Assembly: GCF_007830115.1 (NCBI RefSeq)
Contig: NZ_VLKP01000003.1
Coordinates: 310,001-374,000, forward strand
Length of the DNA stretch: 64,000 nt
DNA from: Aerolutibacter ruishenii
GTDB lineage: Bacteria; Pseudomonadota; Gammaproteobacteria; Xanthomonadales; Xanthomonadaceae
Direction of reading: 5' to 3'
Of the stretch, positions 23,634-33,806 are shown one piece after another; within the stretch, counting starts at the first letter, position 1; the number at the start of each line of letters is the position of its first letter. Both the position numbers and the translations under genes were made by a program. Below the pieces are notes generated by a model. The model did not search any database. It had not been told where the DNA came from and was given only the letters and a program-made list of their open reading frames with translations.

Positions 23634-24701
23634 ATGCGTATCGGAGTGCCCCGCGAGACCAAGACACTTGAAGGACGGGTCGCCCTGGTGCCCGCCGCGG
23701 CCGGGGATCTGGTCCGGCGAGGCCATGAAGTATGGCTGGAACAGGGTGCCGGCCTGAAAAGCGGCTTCAGCGATGCGCAGTACGCGCAGGTGGGCGTCAA
23801 CATCGCACCGGATGCGGCGGCGCTGTACGACAAGGGCGAGCTGATCGTGAAGGTCAAGGAGCCGGTCGAGGGCGACCTGCGCCACCTGCGGCCGGACCAC
23901 CTGTTGTTCTGCTACCTGCACCTGGCGCCGGAGCCCGCGCTGACCCGTCGGCTGCTGGACATCGGACTGACCGGGGTCGCGTTCGAAACCGTGGAGCTGG
24001 ACAACGGCACGTTGCCCTTGCTGGCACCGATGTCGATCATTGCCGGCAAGATCGCGGTGCAGATCGGCACCCACCTGTTGCACCAGCCGCAGGGCGGCAA
24101 GGGTAGGTTGCTGGGTGGGCTGCCTTCGACGGAGCGGGGCAAGGTGGTGGTGTTTGGCGCAGGCCAGGCGGGCGGACATGCCGCTGCGTTGGCGGCCGCG
24201 GGCGGTGCCAACGTGGTGGTGTTCGAGAAGCGGCAGGACCGCATGGACGAGATGATGCGGCTGGGCAACAACGTGACCGCACTGTACCCCTACGACGACG
24301 ACGTCGCCCGCGAGGTGGCGGGTGCCGACCTGGCGGTGGGTGCGGTGCTGATCCCCGGCGCGGTGGCGCCGCACGTGCTGACCCGCGAGATGCTCAAGGG
24401 CATGGAGGACGGCAGCGTGGTGGTCGACATTTCCATCGACCAGGGTGGCTGCTTCGAGACCTCGCGGCCGACTACATGGAAGGAGCCGACCTTCGTGGAG
24501 GAGGGCGTGACCCACTTCTGCGTGACGAACATGCCCGGCGCGGTGCCGCAAACCTCGTCGCAGGCGATCTGCGCGGCGATCCTGCCGTGGGTCGGCAAGT
24601 TGGCTTCGGGCCATTGGCGGGACAGTGCGCCGCTGGTTCGCGGCATCAACGTGGAGGGCGGCCGGCTGGTGCACCCTGCGCTGCAGGGAATGACGCTGTA
24701 A
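23634..24701 (+). CDS. ald: Alanine dehydrogenase
   Basis: A 355-residue NAD-dependent enzyme that interconverts L-alanine and pyruvate plus ammonia. Typical N-terminus [18 protein letters not shown], Rossmann motif [14 protein letters not shown] in the middle, and the signature [14 protein letters not shown] near residue 270. The ATG at 23634 follows a GGGAGG box; an upstream in-frame extension would run into the trxB promoter region. No dedicated Lrp-type regulator is adjacent. It lies just ahead of ftsK but probably has a separate transcript. Confidence 0.95.
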   Translation: MRIGVPRETKTLEGRVALVPAAAGDLVRRGHEVWLEQGAGLKSGFSDAQYAQVGVNIAPDAAALYDKGELIVKVKEPVEGDLRHLRPDHLLFCYLHLAPEPALTRRLLDIGLTGVAFETVELDNGTLPLLAPMSIIAGKIAVQIGTHLLHQPQGGKGRLLGGLPSTERGKVVVFGAGQAGGHAAALAAAGGANVVVFEKRQDRMDEMMRLGNNVTALYPYDDDVAREVAGADLAVGAVLIPGAVAPHVLTREMLKGMEDGSVVVDISIDQGGCFETSRPTTWKEPTFVEEGVTHFCVTNMPGAVPQTSSQAICAAILPWVGKLASGHWRDSAPLVRGINVEGGRLVHPALQGMTL

Positions 24702-24798
24702 TTTAGCCATGGAACGCCCGGCGCACCGGGCTGTGAATCCATGGCATTTCGCCGTATATTCAACGACTAACGCAATCGATTTAAGGCAGAACATCACG

Positions 24799-27153
24799 GT
24801 GGCGCAAGCGTCCGCAGCAAGCCGAAAGAAGGTCACGGCCGAAAAGGCCCCGCCATCGCCCCGTCGCCAGCGGCTCATGCGCGACATCGCGCTGATCATC
24901 ATTGCGCCGTTGCTGGTGTACCTGCTGGTCAGCCTGGTCACGTATTCGCCGCAGGATCCAGGCTGGTCGCAGTCCGGCAGCGTTACCGCACCACTGCACA
25001 ATCTCGGCGGCAAGGTGGGGGCGCTCCTCGCCGACGTGCTGTTGAACCTCACCGGTTACGTGGCGTTCCTGCTGCCGCTCATCCTGGGGCTGATCGCGTG
25101 GATCGCACTGTTCGGGATGGACACCGATGGCGATGGTCATGCCGACCTTGGGCCGGCGTTGCGGCTGGTGGGCATCGTCGGCTTCCTGGTTTCGGCCACG
25201 GGGTTGCTGTACCTGCGCTTCAACACCGCGTCGGACTTTTCCGCCGGCAGTGGCGGCATCCTCGGGCAGGTGGTGGGCAAGTCGCTGTACAAGGGCTTTG
25301 GCCCGGTGGGCGGCAACCTGTTCCTGTTGGCCTTGCTGCTCATCTCCATCACGCTGGCCACCGGACTGTCGTGGTTGCACGTGATGGACAAGCTGGGCCA
25401 GTGGACGCTGGCGCTGGGCCCGCTGCTGGGGCGCGTGTTCAAGCGCGGCAGCAAGCAGGCCACGGAGTGGCAGCAGACCCGCGCCCTGCGCGAGGAGCGC
25501 GAAGAAGTCCGCAAGGTGGACTCCGAACTGCGCGCCAAGCGCGCCCCGGTGAAGATCGAACCGCCGCCGGCACCGGTGGTGGAAAAGAGCGAGCGCGCCA
25601 AGCGCGAGACCCAGATCCCGCTGTTCAATGCCGGTGACGGTTCGGGCCTGCCGCCGCTGGCGCTGCTCGATGATCCCAAGCCGCAACCCAAGGGCTACGA
25701 CGAGCAGACGCTGGAAACCCTGTCGCGGCAGATCGAGTTCAAACTGAAGGACTTCCGCATTGATGCGCAGGTGGTGGGCGCGTATCCCGGGCCGGTGATT
25801 ACCCGCTTCGAGATCGAGCCGGCGCCCGGGGTGAAGGTCAGCCAGATCAGTTCGCTGGACAAGGACATCGCCCGCGGCCTGTCGGTGAAGTCGGTGCGCG
25901 TGGTGGACGTGATCCCCGGCAAGTCGGTGGTCGGTCTGGAAACGCCCAATACCCAGCGCGAGATGATCTTCCTCTCGGAGCTGCTGCGCTCAAAGGAATA
26001 CGACAAGTCGGCCAGTGCGTTGACGCTGGCGCTGGGCAAGGACATCGCCGGCCGCCCGACGGTGGCCGACCTGGCGCGCATGCCGCACCTGCTGGTGGCC
26101 GGCACCACCGGCTCGGGCAAGTCGGTGGCGGTCAACGCGATGGTGCTCAGCCTGCTGTACAAGGCCTCCGCGAAGGACCTGCGGATGCTGATGATCGACC
26201 CGAAGATGCTGGAACTGTCGGTCTACCAGGGCATCCCGCACCTGCTGGCGCCAGTGGTCACCGACATGAAGGAGGCCGCCAACGGCCTGCGCTGGTGCGT
26301 GGCGGAGATGGAGCGCCGCTACAAGCTGATGAGCGCGGTTGGCGTGCGCAACCTCGCCGGCTTCAACAAGAAGGTGAAGGACGCGCAGGACGCGGGCCAG
26401 CCGCTGATGGATCCGCTGTTCAAGCCCAACGCCGAACTGGGCGAAGCGCCGCGGCCGCTGGAGACGCTGCCGTTCATCGTCATCTTCATCGATGAATTCG
26501 CCGACATGATGATGATCGTCGGCAAGAAGGTGGAAGAGCTGATCGCGCGCCTGGCGCAGAAGGCGCGTGCCGCCGGCATCCACCTGATCCTGGCGACCCA
26601 ACGCCCGTCGGTGGACGTGATCACGGGCCTGATCAAGGCGAACATCCCCACGCGCATCGCGTTCCAGGTGTCGAGCAAGATCGACTCGCGCACCATCCTC
26701 GACCAGTCCGGTGCGGAGACGCTGCTGGGCCACGGCGACATGCTGTACCTGCCGCCGGGTACAGCGATGCCCGAGCGCGTTCATGGCGCCTTCGTCAGTG
26801 ACGAGGAAGTGCACCGCGTGGTGGAGCACCTCAAGCAGATTGGTGGCGGCCCGGACTACATCGAGGGCGTGCTGGACGAAGTGCAGACCATGGGCGATGG
26901 CGTGGTGGTCGGTGCGACCGGCCTGCCGGAAAGCGGGGGAGGGGGCGATGAGTCCGACCCGCTGTACGACGAAGCGGTGCGCATCGTCACCGAGACCCGT
27001 CGGGCCTCCATCTCCGGCGTGCAGCGTCGGCTCAAGATCGGCTACAACCGTGCCGCGCGCCTGATCGAAGCGATGGAGGCGGCGGGGGTGGTCTCTTCCC
27101 CGGAACACAACGGTGACCGCAGCGTGCTGGCGCCTCCGCCTCCGCGTGATTGA
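24799..27153 (+). CDS. ftsK: DNA translocase FtsK
   Basis: A septum-anchored translocase that pumps chromosome termini and activates XerCD. The N-terminal region has about four or five membrane segments (residues about 30-200), then a charged linker, which at about 100 residues is far shorter than in E. coli. The motor follows ([14 protein letters not shown] Walker [15 protein letters not shown] Walker B), then a winged-helix gamma domain ([21 protein letters not shown]) that reads KOPS. The GTG at 24799 is chosen: it has AAGG about 12 nt upstream and gives 784 residues. An upstream ATG at 24709 would add a peptide with no Shine-Dalgarno. A TATATT at 24755 could be its -10. Confidence 0.96.
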   Translation: MAQASAASRKKVTAEKAPPSPRRQRLMRDIALIIIAPLLVYLLVSLVTYSPQDPGWSQSGSVTAPLHNLGGKVGALLADVLLNLTGYVAFLLPLILGLIAWIALFGMDTDGDGHADLGPALRLVGIVGFLVSATGLLYLRFNTASDFSAGSGGILGQVVGKSLYKGFGPVGGNLFLLALLLISITLATGLSWLHVMDKLGQWTLALGPLLGRVFKRGSKQATEWQQTRALREEREEVRKVDSELRAKRAPVKIEPPPAPVVEKSERAKRETQIPLFNAGDGSGLPPLALLDDPKPQPKGYDEQTLETLSRQIEFKLKDFRIDAQVVGAYPGPVITRFEIEPAPGVKVSQISSLDKDIARGLSVKSVRVVDVIPGKSVVGLETPNTQREMIFLSELLRSKEYDKSASALTLALGKDIAGRPTVADLARMPHLLVAGTTGSGKSVAVNAMVLSLLYKASAKDLRMLMIDPKMLELSVYQGIPHLLAPVVTDMKEAANGLRWCVAEMERRYKLMSAVGVRNLAGFNKKVKDAQDAGQPLMDPLFKPNAELGEAPRPLETLPFIVIFIDEFADMMMIVGKKVEELIARLAQKARAAGIHLILATQRPSVDVITGLIKANIPTRIAFQVSSKIDSRTILDQSGAETLLGHGDMLYLPPGTAMPERVHGAFVSDEEVHRVVEHLKQIGGGPDYIEGVLDEVQTMGDGVVVGATGLPESGGGGDESDPLYDEAVRIVTETRRASISGVQRRLKIGYNRAARLIEAMEAAGVVSSPEHNGDRSVLAPPPPRD

Positions 27154-27340
27154 AGACACCTCGCGAGGTCGGCAGCGACTGGCGCTTCCCACCATCCGGG
27201 TTGGGGCGCCTTCCGCCGATGCTCCTGCGTGGGGCACCTCGCGTTGAGTGGCAGGTCTCGGCGCATCCCTTGATCGGCTATTCAGCTTCCGCGCCACACA
27301 CTTCGGCCATCGCATCTGCGTTTGCACCTGGAGCAATCCC

Positions 27341-27979
27341 ATGACTCGTATTTCCCGGTGGACTGCCCGCGTCGGCGCTGGCCTTTTCGCGTTCGCGTTG
27401 TCCGCATCCCCGGCGTTCGCCGCCGCCCGCGATGACCTCAATGCGTTCACCAAGGGGTTGAAGGGACTCAACGCCACGTTCACCCAGCAGGTCTTCAATG
27501 AGCAGGGGAGGCTGAAGGAGTCTTCCAGCGGTCGCCTGGCGCTGTCCGCGGCGCGCCTGTTCCGTTGGGAGTACATCAAGCCGTACCCGCAGCTGATCGT
27601 GGCTGACGGCCGCAAGGTGTGGGTCTACGATCCGGACCTGCAACAAGCCACGGTCAAGCCGCAGGGGCCCGAGGAGCAGAACAGCCCGTTGGCGGCATTG
27701 ATCGATCCGACCAAGCTGGATGCGCAGTTCGTGGTCAAGGAAGCGGGCACCTCGGAAGGCATGAGCTGGTTGACGCTCGCGCCCCGAACCGACGAAGCCG
27801 GTTTCCGGACCGCGCGACTGGGTCTGGCCAAGGGCGAGTTGGTGAAAATGGTGATCGTGGACAGCCTGGGCCAGCGCACCGAGATCCGATTCAGTGGCTG
27901 GAAGCGCAACCCGGCGTTTGCTCGCGGCACGTTTACCTACACGCCAGGCAAAGGCGTGGACGTGATCGGCGAAAGGTAA
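27341..27979 (+). CDS. lolA: Outer-membrane lipoprotein carrier protein LolA
   Basis: A 212-residue periplasmic chaperone that ferries lipoproteins from LolCDE to LolB. The signal peptide is clear (GAGLFAFALSASPAFA, cleavage near residue 27). Family features: TFTQQVFNEQGRLKESSSGRLAL, then FRWEYIKPYPQLIVADGRKVWVYDPDLQQ. The start follows GGAG. The ftsK-lolA-rarA order is conserved from E. coli, with an extra secreted-protein gene inserted between lolA and rarA here. Confidence 0.96.
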   Translation: MTRISRWTARVGAGLFAFALSASPAFAAARDDLNAFTKGLKGLNATFTQQVFNEQGRLKESSSGRLALSAARLFRWEYIKPYPQLIVADGRKVWVYDPDLQQATVKPQGPEEQNSPLAALIDPTKLDAQFVVKEAGTSEGMSWLTLAPRTDEAGFRTARLGLAKGELVKMVIVDSLGQRTEIRFSGWKRNPAFARGTFTYTPGKGVDVIGER

Positions 27980-28111
27980 TCGGCGGAACACAATCCGCAC
28001 AGGGAGCGTTCACGTTCCACGTCCTGGAATCACGGCACATCCACGGGGCCGGCGGCACTCTGCCTGCCATGCCCCGCATCCGTAACGGGGTCGGCCAGGA
28101 TTGGATGCGCC

Positions 28112-28822
28112 ATGTTCCGTACCGTCATTTCCTCCGCAGTGCTTGCCTCCGCTGGTGTGATGGGCCTGGTCTTCGCAGTGCCCAATGACCCGCAGCTGGA
28201 TTCGCAGCCGATGCCCGTGTTCCACGCGGCTGCGTTGGACCGGGCGGCAGAGTCGAGGGCGGAAGGCGAACTGGCGATGGATGACTCGGTCGCCACTTCG
28301 CTGGTGGGTGCGATCACGTTGCAGTTTCCCCGCCAGCAGGTGGAGGTGCAGCTGGACAAGGTGGACGTGGCACCGTTGAGCGTGCGCGACCGTGTCGTCT
28401 CCGGCGAGGGCCGGTTGCGCATTGGTGACGACGACACATGGATCCCGCTTGCGTTCAACGCGCTGTACGACACGCAGGACACGGTGGTGACACAACCACG
28501 CCTGGTGCTGGGCAGCGATGCACCGTCGAGCATGGTTTCCAGCCAATCCCCGCTGGTGCGGGGACTCCTGCAGCAGGTCAGCCGCGCCATGGCGGCGGAG
28601 TTCATCCAGCAGGCGGTGGAGGTACGCATTGACCACGCAAGCACGTCACCGGCGGGGCGGCGCTACCTGCATGTGCAGGCAGTGGGGCAGGCGCGCTTTG
28701 AGGGCGAGGGCATGGCCCCGGCGAGCATCGAGGCGCTGTACGACCGCACGACGGGGCAATGGTTGCGGGTCAACTATGATCTGGACGCCGCGGCACCACG
28801 CGATGAACCGGCGCGCAGCTGA
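28112..28822 (+). CDS. Secreted protein of unknown function
   Basis: A 236-residue protein with a likely Sec signal (VISSAVLASAGVMGLVFAVP). The mature part is acidic, has no cysteine-rich or catalytic motif I can recognise, and alternates short hydrophobic strands with polar turns (LHVQAVGQARFEGEG; ASIEALYDRTTGQWLRVNYD), suggesting a small beta-rich periplasmic domain. It sits between lolA and rarA on the same strand with gaps of 132 and 77 nt. Codon usage resembles the core neighbours. Possibly lineage-specific. Confidence 0.75.
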   Translation: MFRTVISSAVLASAGVMGLVFAVPNDPQLDSQPMPVFHAAALDRAAESRAEGELAMDDSVATSLVGAITLQFPRQQVEVQLDKVDVAPLSVRDRVVSGEGRLRIGDDDTWIPLAFNALYDTQDTVVTQPRLVLGSDAPSSMVSSQSPLVRGLLQQVSRAMAAEFIQQAVEVRIDHASTSPAGRRYLHVQAVGQARFEGEGMAPASIEALYDRTTGQWLRVNYDLDAAAPRDEPARS

Positions 28823-28899
28823 TCCGGCAACGCGACGCCGGGCCGCCCGGCTCGCTTAGTTGCTATCTTGTGGGGCCGTCCTCCATCCGTTGAATCACC

Positions 28900-30279
28900 G
28901 TGCCACGGCCGAGCCCACCTCCGTTTCCAGATGCCGCCCCCAGCCTGCTGAGCGCCGACCAGGATGCGATGCGGCCACTGGCCGAGCGCATGCGTCCGCG
29001 CACAGTCGATGAAATGGTGGGCCAGCGTCGCCTGTTGTCGCCGGGCAGCGCCTTGCGGCGCGCGATCGAATCCGGTCGCATGCATTCGATGATCCTGTGG
29101 GGTCCGCCGGGTTGCGGCAAGACCACGTTGGCGTTGCTGCTCGCGCGTTATGCGGATGCCGAATTCCGCGCGATTTCCGCGGTGCTGTCGGGGCTGCCGG
29201 AGGTGCGCCAGGTGTTGGCCGAAGCGGCACAGCGCTTCGCGGGCGGTCGCCGCACGGTGCTGTTCGTGGACGAGGTGCACCGGTTCAACAAGGCGCAGCA
29301 GGATGCATTCCTGCCGCATATCGAACGGGGCACGATCCTGTTCGTGGGAGCGACGACGGAGAACCCGTCCTTCGAGCTCAACTCCGCGTTGCTTTCCCGC
29401 TGCCGCGTGCACGTGATGGAAGCGGTTTCACCGGAAGACATTGCCGCCGCCCTGCAGGCCGCCTTGGGCGACGCCGAGCGCGGACTGGGCGGGCAGGGCA
29501 TCCACGCGCCGGATGACGCGCTGCGCCTGATTGCCAGTGCTGCCGATGGCGATGTCCGGCGCGGCCTGACGTTGTTGGAGATCGCCGCGGAACTCGCCGT
29601 GGAGGACGGCGGCGAGATCACAGAGTCCACCCTGGCGCAGGTCCTGGCCGATCGTACGCGCCGGTTCGACAAGGGGGGCGAGCAGTTCTATGACCAGACG
29701 TCGGCGCTGCACAAGTCCGTGCGCAGCTCCAACCCCGATGCGGCGCTGTACTGGCTGACGCGGATGCTCGATGGCGGATGCGACCGCGCATACCTGGCCC
29801 GCCGCCTGACGCGGATGGCGGTGGAAGACATCGGGCTGGCCGATCCGCGCGCGTTGCAGATGGCGATCGACGCGTGGGACACGTATGACCGGCTTGGTTC
29901 GCCGGAGGGCGAACTCGCCCTGGCACAACTGACCCTGTACCTCGCCAGCACGGCCAAGTCCAACGCCGCCTACATGGCATACAAGGCCGCCCAGCAGGAC
30001 GTTGCGGAGTACGGCACCCAGGAGGTCCCCATGCACCTGCGCAATGCACCCACGCGGCTGATGAAACAGTTGGGATACGCCAAGGGCTACCAGTATGACC
30101 ATGACCGGGAAGGCGGGGTCGCGCTGGACCAGACCGGATTCCCCGACGCCATGGGCGAGCGCGTCTACTACCGGCCGGCGGAGCGGGGCCTGGAACTGAA
30201 GCTCAAGGAAAAGCTGGACCGCCTGCGCGAGGCGCGGGAAGCGGCGCGGGGTGGCGAGGGCGGTCACGCGAAAGGGTGA
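28900..30279 (+). CDS. rarA: Replication-associated recombination protein RarA (MgsA)
   Basis: A 459-residue AAA+ ATPase related to clamp loaders, acting at stalled replication forks. Walker A GPPGCGKTT, Walker B TVLFVDEVHRFNKAQQDAFL, sensor 1 ILFVGATTENPSFELNSALLSRCRV, and the C-terminal tetramerisation domain (APTRLMKQLGYAKGYQYDHD) are all present. GTG at 28900 gives the full length; an internal ATG at 28969 would still retain the AAA core. Last gene of the conserved ftsK-lolA-rarA run. Confidence 0.96.
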   Translation: MPRPSPPPFPDAAPSLLSADQDAMRPLAERMRPRTVDEMVGQRRLLSPGSALRRAIESGRMHSMILWGPPGCGKTTLALLLARYADAEFRAISAVLSGLPEVRQVLAEAAQRFAGGRRTVLFVDEVHRFNKAQQDAFLPHIERGTILFVGATTENPSFELNSALLSRCRVHVMEAVSPEDIAAALQAALGDAERGLGGQGIHAPDDALRLIASAADGDVRRGLTLLEIAAELAVEDGGEITESTLAQVLADRTRRFDKGGEQFYDQTSALHKSVRSSNPDAALYWLTRMLDGGCDRAYLARRLTRMAVEDIGLADPRALQMAIDAWDTYDRLGSPEGELALAQLTLYLASTAKSNAAYMAYKAAQQDVAEYGTQEVPMHLRNAPTRLMKQLGYAKGYQYDHDREGGVALDQTGFPDAMGERVYYRPAERGLELKLKEKLDRLREAREAARGGEGGHAKG

Positions 30280-30362
30280 CGGTTGCGATGCGGCACGGTC
30301 GCAGGCAAGCTCAGCCTGCCCCCGCTCCACCTGAAGCAGAAGCAAGTCCTGGGGAGGACCTG

Positions 30363-30941
30363 ATGCGAATCGCAATAGCCGCCCTCATCGGCGGGATCGT
30401 GATGTTCCTGTGGGGTGCCGTGGCGCACACGGTGTTGCCGCTGGGCGAGATGGGCATGCGCACCGCCGTCGGGCAGGATGCGGCATTGAGCGCGATCACC
30501 CAAGCCGCGTCCAGCGGTGAAGGCGTGTACATGCTGCCCGGCATGGACCCTGCCATTTATGCGGACAAGGCCGCCAACAAGGCCTTCGTGGAAGCCAATC
30601 GCGACAAGCCCTATGCGCTGGTGATCTACCAGCCGGGGGGCAACCCGGCGTTGGAGAACATGGCGCCCAACCTGGGCAAGCAGTGGGCGTCCGATACGCT
30701 GGCGGCACTGGTGCTGGCGTGGATGCTTTCGCTGGGTGCATGGAGCATGGGGCGCCGCGTGATGGTGGCGGCCGCTGCCGGGGTCTTCAGCTGGTTGACG
30801 ATCAGCGTGCCCTACTGGAACTGGTACATGTTCCCGCTGGATTTCACCTTGTCAGGCCTGGTGGAGGTGGTGGCGGGTTGGGCGATTACCGGCTTGGCCA
30901 TGGCATGGTGGCTTGGGCGGGGCGAGAAACATGTGGGTTGA
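30363..30941 (+). CDS. Membrane protein of unknown function
   Basis: A 192-residue protein with an N-terminal membrane segment (IAALIGGIVMFLWGAVAHTVL) and about three more in the last 80 residues (LAALVLAWMLSLGAW; VAAAAGVFSWLTISV; VAGWAITGLAMAWWLG). The central part (about residues 30-110) is soluble and probably periplasmic. The pattern with AHTVLPLGEMGMR recalls small uncharacterised proteobacterial membrane proteins; no function is assigned. ATG 30363 has a GGGGAGG box. It is 28 nt upstream of crcB. Confidence 0.78.
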   Translation: MRIAIAALIGGIVMFLWGAVAHTVLPLGEMGMRTAVGQDAALSAITQAASSGEGVYMLPGMDPAIYADKAANKAFVEANRDKPYALVIYQPGGNPALENMAPNLGKQWASDTLAALVLAWMLSLGAWSMGRRVMVAAAAGVFSWLTISVPYWNWYMFPLDFTLSGLVEVVAGWAITGLAMAWWLGRGEKHVG

Positions 30942-30968
30942 GGCTGCAGAACAGAGGGCGTGCGGCTG

Positions 30969-31373
30969 ATGGCGGGCCTGGGTTGGCAGCCGCTTGTTCT
31001 GGTGATGCTCGGCGGTGCGCTGGGGGCCGCCGGACGTCATTGGCTGGGCGGCCTGCTGCTTCGCCAACTGGGTAGCGGCTTCCCCTGGGGTACGTTCGCC
31101 GTCAACATGTTCGGCTCGTTCGCGATCGGTTTCATCGCGGTCTGGCTGGAGGGCCGTGGTCCGGCTGCGCTGTACTGGCGCGCCTTCCTGATCGTCGGGT
31201 TCCTGGGCGCGCTTACCACCTGGTCCTCGTTGATGCTGGAATGCCTGCTGATGGCGCGTTCCGACCGGAACGCGATGCTGGTCGGTTACCTTGGCCTGTC
31301 GCTGGTCTTGGGGCTGGTCCTGGTATGGGCAGGCACGCGCATGGCCGGATGGATGCGGCCAGTGGTTTGGTGA
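30969..31373 (+). CDS. crcB: Fluoride ion channel CrcB/Fluc
   Basis: A 134-residue four-helix inner-membrane protein that exports fluoride as a dual-topology dimer. Hallmarks: GGALGAAGRHWLGG at the N-terminus, WGTFAVNMFGSFAIGF with the conserved Asn, and GFLGALTTWSSLMLE carrying the phenylalanine/TTWS segment. ATG 30969 is preferred over GTG 30960, which is too close to the AGAGGG box. I looked for a fluoride riboswitch upstream and saw none. Confidence 0.94.
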   Translation: MAGLGWQPLVLVMLGGALGAAGRHWLGGLLLRQLGSGFPWGTFAVNMFGSFAIGFIAVWLEGRGPAALYWRAFLIVGFLGALTTWSSLMLECLLMARSDRNAMLVGYLGLSLVLGLVLVWAGTRMAGWMRPVVW

Positions 31374-31406
31374 TGGATCAAACAGGTGGATGGGAGTGGT
31401 AGCGCC

Positions 31407-31859
31407 ATGAAGGCAAAGCGGTGCGTAATCGCGGTATTGATGGTCGCGGCCCCGATCCTCGCTTGGGGACAGCAGGCGGGTGAGGTGCGCAAATGCGTAT
31501 CCAGCAAGGGGGCCGTGAGCTTCCAGCAGGCGCCTTGCAGCGCAGGCGGCAGACAGGTGTCGAGCCATGCCTACGTGACGGAGCGGGCCCCAACCGCTGA
31601 GGAGCTTCGTGCGCGTGCGGTACGCGAGCAGGCGGCACGCGCGGAGTCGGCGGAACTGTCGAGGCGTGCGGGCACGATGCCTGGTCCCGGCAGGCGGATG
31701 GGCGGTGGCGCGCTGCACCGGGTGTCGATCGCCCGCGATGACGCTGCCTGCCAACGGGCACGACGGAACCGCGAGCAGACGTTGGCCGCGGTTGGAATGA
31801 AGCGGACCTACGATCTGCTTCGGACCTTGAACCACCAGGTGGCGGAGGCGTGTCGTTAG
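31407..31859 (+). CDS. DUF4124-type secreted protein
   Basis: A 150-residue exported protein with a signal peptide (VIAVLMVAAPILAWGQ). It carries the DUF4124 pattern right after it (VRKCVSSKGAVSFQQAPC: a Cys pair around a short beta-hairpin), followed by an Arg/Ala/Glu-rich helical region and a second Cys pair at the C-terminus. Function unknown; family members are abundant in xanthomonads. Its stop overlaps the convergent serine-hydrolase stop by 4 nt. Confidence 0.82.
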   Translation: MKAKRCVIAVLMVAAPILAWGQQAGEVRKCVSSKGAVSFQQAPCSAGGRQVSSHAYVTERAPTAEELRARAVREQAARAESAELSRRAGTMPGPGRRMGGGALHRVSIARDDAACQRARRNREQTLAAVGMKRTYDLLRTLNHQVAEACR

Positions 31860-32998
31860 CGCGGCAGGCCGGTCGTGCCTGGCGCAACGCCCTGCATGTC
31901 GCGCAGGAAGGCTTCTCCGATGGCACGCGCGGCGACATAGGGTTCTGGATCGTCGCGGTTGCTGAGCAGGATCACCGTCAGCCGCTGGGCCGGCCAGCGC
32001 AGGATCACGTTGCGGAAACCGATGGTTTCGCCGGAGTGCCAATGCATGCCGTTGTACAGGCGCCAGCCGTAGCCGTAGGCATCCACGTCGGCTTCGCCGG
32101 TGGCGGTGGTGGTCTGTGGCGAGAACGCCAGACCGCGCGAGCGCGCCGACAGCAGGCGATCGTCGCGCAGCGCCGCGTCCCACTTGGCCAGGTCGTCTAT
32201 CGAGGAATAGATGCCGCCATCGCCAAGCACCGCGCTGGTCGTGGACTGATCGGTGCGGTTCCAGCCCCGGCGGTCGAGGCTATGGCCGTAGGCACGTGCG
32301 GGCACGGTCGATGCGCCGTCGACGAAGGCCACCGTGCCGTCCATGCCCAACGGCGCGAAGATGCGCTGGCGCAGGAACTCCGGGTAGGGCTGGCCCGAAG
32401 CCCGTTCGACGACCAGCGAAAGCAGGGCGTAACCCGTGTTGCTGTACCGGTAGGCGGTTCCTGCCGGGAAGTACGGTGGGCCCAGGCCAGGGACCGGCTC
32501 GATGGTCCCGGCATCAGCGCCACAGGGCCGGCCCGACGCCAGGAGACACGGAATATCGGCGTCATGCACCTGGCCCTTGAAATCGGCCGCCATCAGGTCT
32601 TCATAGTCGTGCAGGCCCGAGGTGTGGCTGAGCAGGTGATGCAACGTCACATCGTTGGCGTTGGCCGGAAGCTGCGGCAACCAGTGGCTCACGGGATCGT
32701 CGAGGTGCAGGCGGCCGTCCTCGGCCAGCAGCAGCACGGCGGCGGCGGTGAACTGCTTGCTCACCGAGGCCAGGCGGAAATTGGTGGATAACGTGACCGG
32801 GATGCCGGCATCGACATCGGCCAGGCCCACCGCCCGGCGAATGACAGGCGTCCCATCGTGCAACACCAGCAAAACCGCGCCCGGTACGTCACCGGTATAG
32901 CGCTCGAGCCGTACGTCGACTTCTTGAGTGGCATTGCTTGCGACGGCGTCACCCAGAGGCATTATCACCAACGGCAGGAAGAGTGCGGAGAGGCGCAT
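31856..32998 (-). CDS. Serine hydrolase, class C beta-lactamase-like family
   Basis: A 380-residue exported protein of the beta-lactamase/penicillin-binding (AmpC-like, EstB-like) fold. The signal peptide ends near VASN. The catalytic SxxK is SVSK in FRLASVSKQF, the second motif is YSN in AYRYSNTGYALL, and a third-motif equivalent HSGETIGF occurs near residue 325. Such proteins are more often esterases or D-amino-acid peptidases than true beta-lactamases; the substrate cannot be deduced. Single-gene unit, convergent with the DUF4124 gene. Confidence 0.88.
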   Translation of the reverse strand: MRLSALFLPLVIMPLGDAVASNATQEVDVRLERYTGDVPGAVLLVLHDGTPVIRRAVGLADVDAGIPVTLSTNFRLASVSKQFTAAAVLLLAEDGRLHLDDPVSHWLPQLPANANDVTLHHLLSHTSGLHDYEDLMAADFKGQVHDADIPCLLASGRPCGADAGTIEPVPGLGPPYFPAGTAYRYSNTGYALLSLVVERASGQPYPEFLRQRIFAPLGMDGTVAFVDGASTVPARAYGHSLDRRGWNRTDQSTTSAVLGDGGIYSSIDDLAKWDAALRDDRLLSARSRGLAFSPQTTTATGEADVDAYGYGWRLYNGMHWHSGETIGFRNVILRWPAQRLTVILLSNRDDPEPYVAARAIGEAFLRDMQGVAPGTTGLPR

Positions 32999-33162
32999 GG
33001 ACGGAGTCTACCTGCACTGGTGCCCCAGGGCTTTGTTAATCCGAGTCCTCCTTTGCCGCCAGGTGGGGAAGGCTTGTAGAGCCATTGGCAGCGGCCGGCG
33101 GCTGTATCCGGCAAGGGCACGACCCGAGGAATCGCTTGCAAGCACCGCATGTGTCCCTTATT

Positions 33163-33178
33163 GTAAGCAAGTGCTTAC
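33163..33178. promoter_or_regulatory. TetR-type operator upstream of the efflux operon
   Basis: A perfect 16-bp dyad, arms GTAAGCA/TGCTTAC with a 2-nt centre, lies 22 nt before the TetR start codon. The half-site GTAAGCA recurs loosely nearby (GCTTGCAAGC at 33134-33143 is another small palindrome). It is the natural site for autoregulation of the operon by its first gene. Confidence 0.75.
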
Positions 33179-33200
33179 TTACCAGAGGCAGGCTTTCAGC

Positions 33201-33806
33201 ATGCGAGCGACCCGTCTTTCCGCCGAAGAGCGGCGCGCGACCACTGTGGACACCGTCATCGACATGGCGGCCGAGCAGAACCCCAGCGACATCACGACAG
33301 CCGCGATCGCGGAGCGAATGGGCCTGACCCACGGGGCGTTGTTCAGGCACTTCCCCTCCAAGGACGCGATCCTGCAGGCCGTGTTGTCCTGGGTCGCAGA
33401 GCGCCTGCTGGCACGGGTGGACCGGGCCGCAGAGGGTGCGACCTCGTCCATGGCGGCGCTGGAAGCCATGTTCATGGCCCATGTTGACTTCGTGGCCGAG
33501 CGCCCTGGTGTGCCGCGCATGCTGTTCGGGGAGTTGCAACGTCCCGTCGACACGCTGCCTCGCAAGATGGTCCAGACCCTGATGGGCCGCTATGGCGAGC
33601 GTTTGCGATCCCTGCTTGAGGCCGGCAAGGCGTCCGGGGAGCTGGACCCCGGTCTGGACGTGGAGGCGGCGATACTGCTCTTCATCGGCACCATCCAGGG
33701 TCTGGTGATCCAGGCGATGGTGGCAGGCGATGTTGGCCGCATCCGTCGCGATGCACAGAGGGTGTTCTCCATTTATCGCCGGGGCATCAGCGGAGGTGGT
33801 CAGTGA
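33201..33806 (+). CDS. TetR-family repressor of the ABC exporter operon (CecR-like)
   Basis: A 201-residue regulator. Helix-turn-helix at about residues 28-60 (ITTAAIAERMGLTHGALFRHFPSKD), then an all-helical ligand domain. It leads a five-gene exporter set in the same order as E. coli cecR-ybhGFSR, so a CecR-like role is likely. The start at 33201 lies after the 16-bp dyad at 33163-33178, which is the probable autoregulatory site. The stop overlaps the next gene's GTG (GTGA). Confidence 0.9.
   Translation: MRATRLSAEERRATTVDTVIDMAAEQNPSDITTAAIAERMGLTHGALFRHFPSKDAILQAVLSWVAERLLARVDRAAEGATSSMAALEAMFMAHVDFVAERPGVPRMLFGELQRPVDTLPRKMVQTLMGRYGERLRSLLEAGKASGELDPGLDVEAAILLFIGTIQGLVIQAMVAGDVGRIRRDAQRVFSIYRRGISGGGQ

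Noticed and set aside
24709-24798. Upstream ATG for ftsK
   Set aside because: No ribosome binding site and 30 extra residues unlike FtsK; GTG 24799 has AAGG upstream and gives the expected N-terminus.
30942-30968. Fluoride riboswitch ahead of crcB
   Set aside because: The gap to the preceding gene is only 27 nt and no riboswitch-like conserved elements are visible.
31856-32998. True class C beta-lactamase
   Set aside because: SVSK and YSN are present, but the third motif is HSG-like and the overall sequence resembles general esterase/peptidase members; resistance cannot be claimed.
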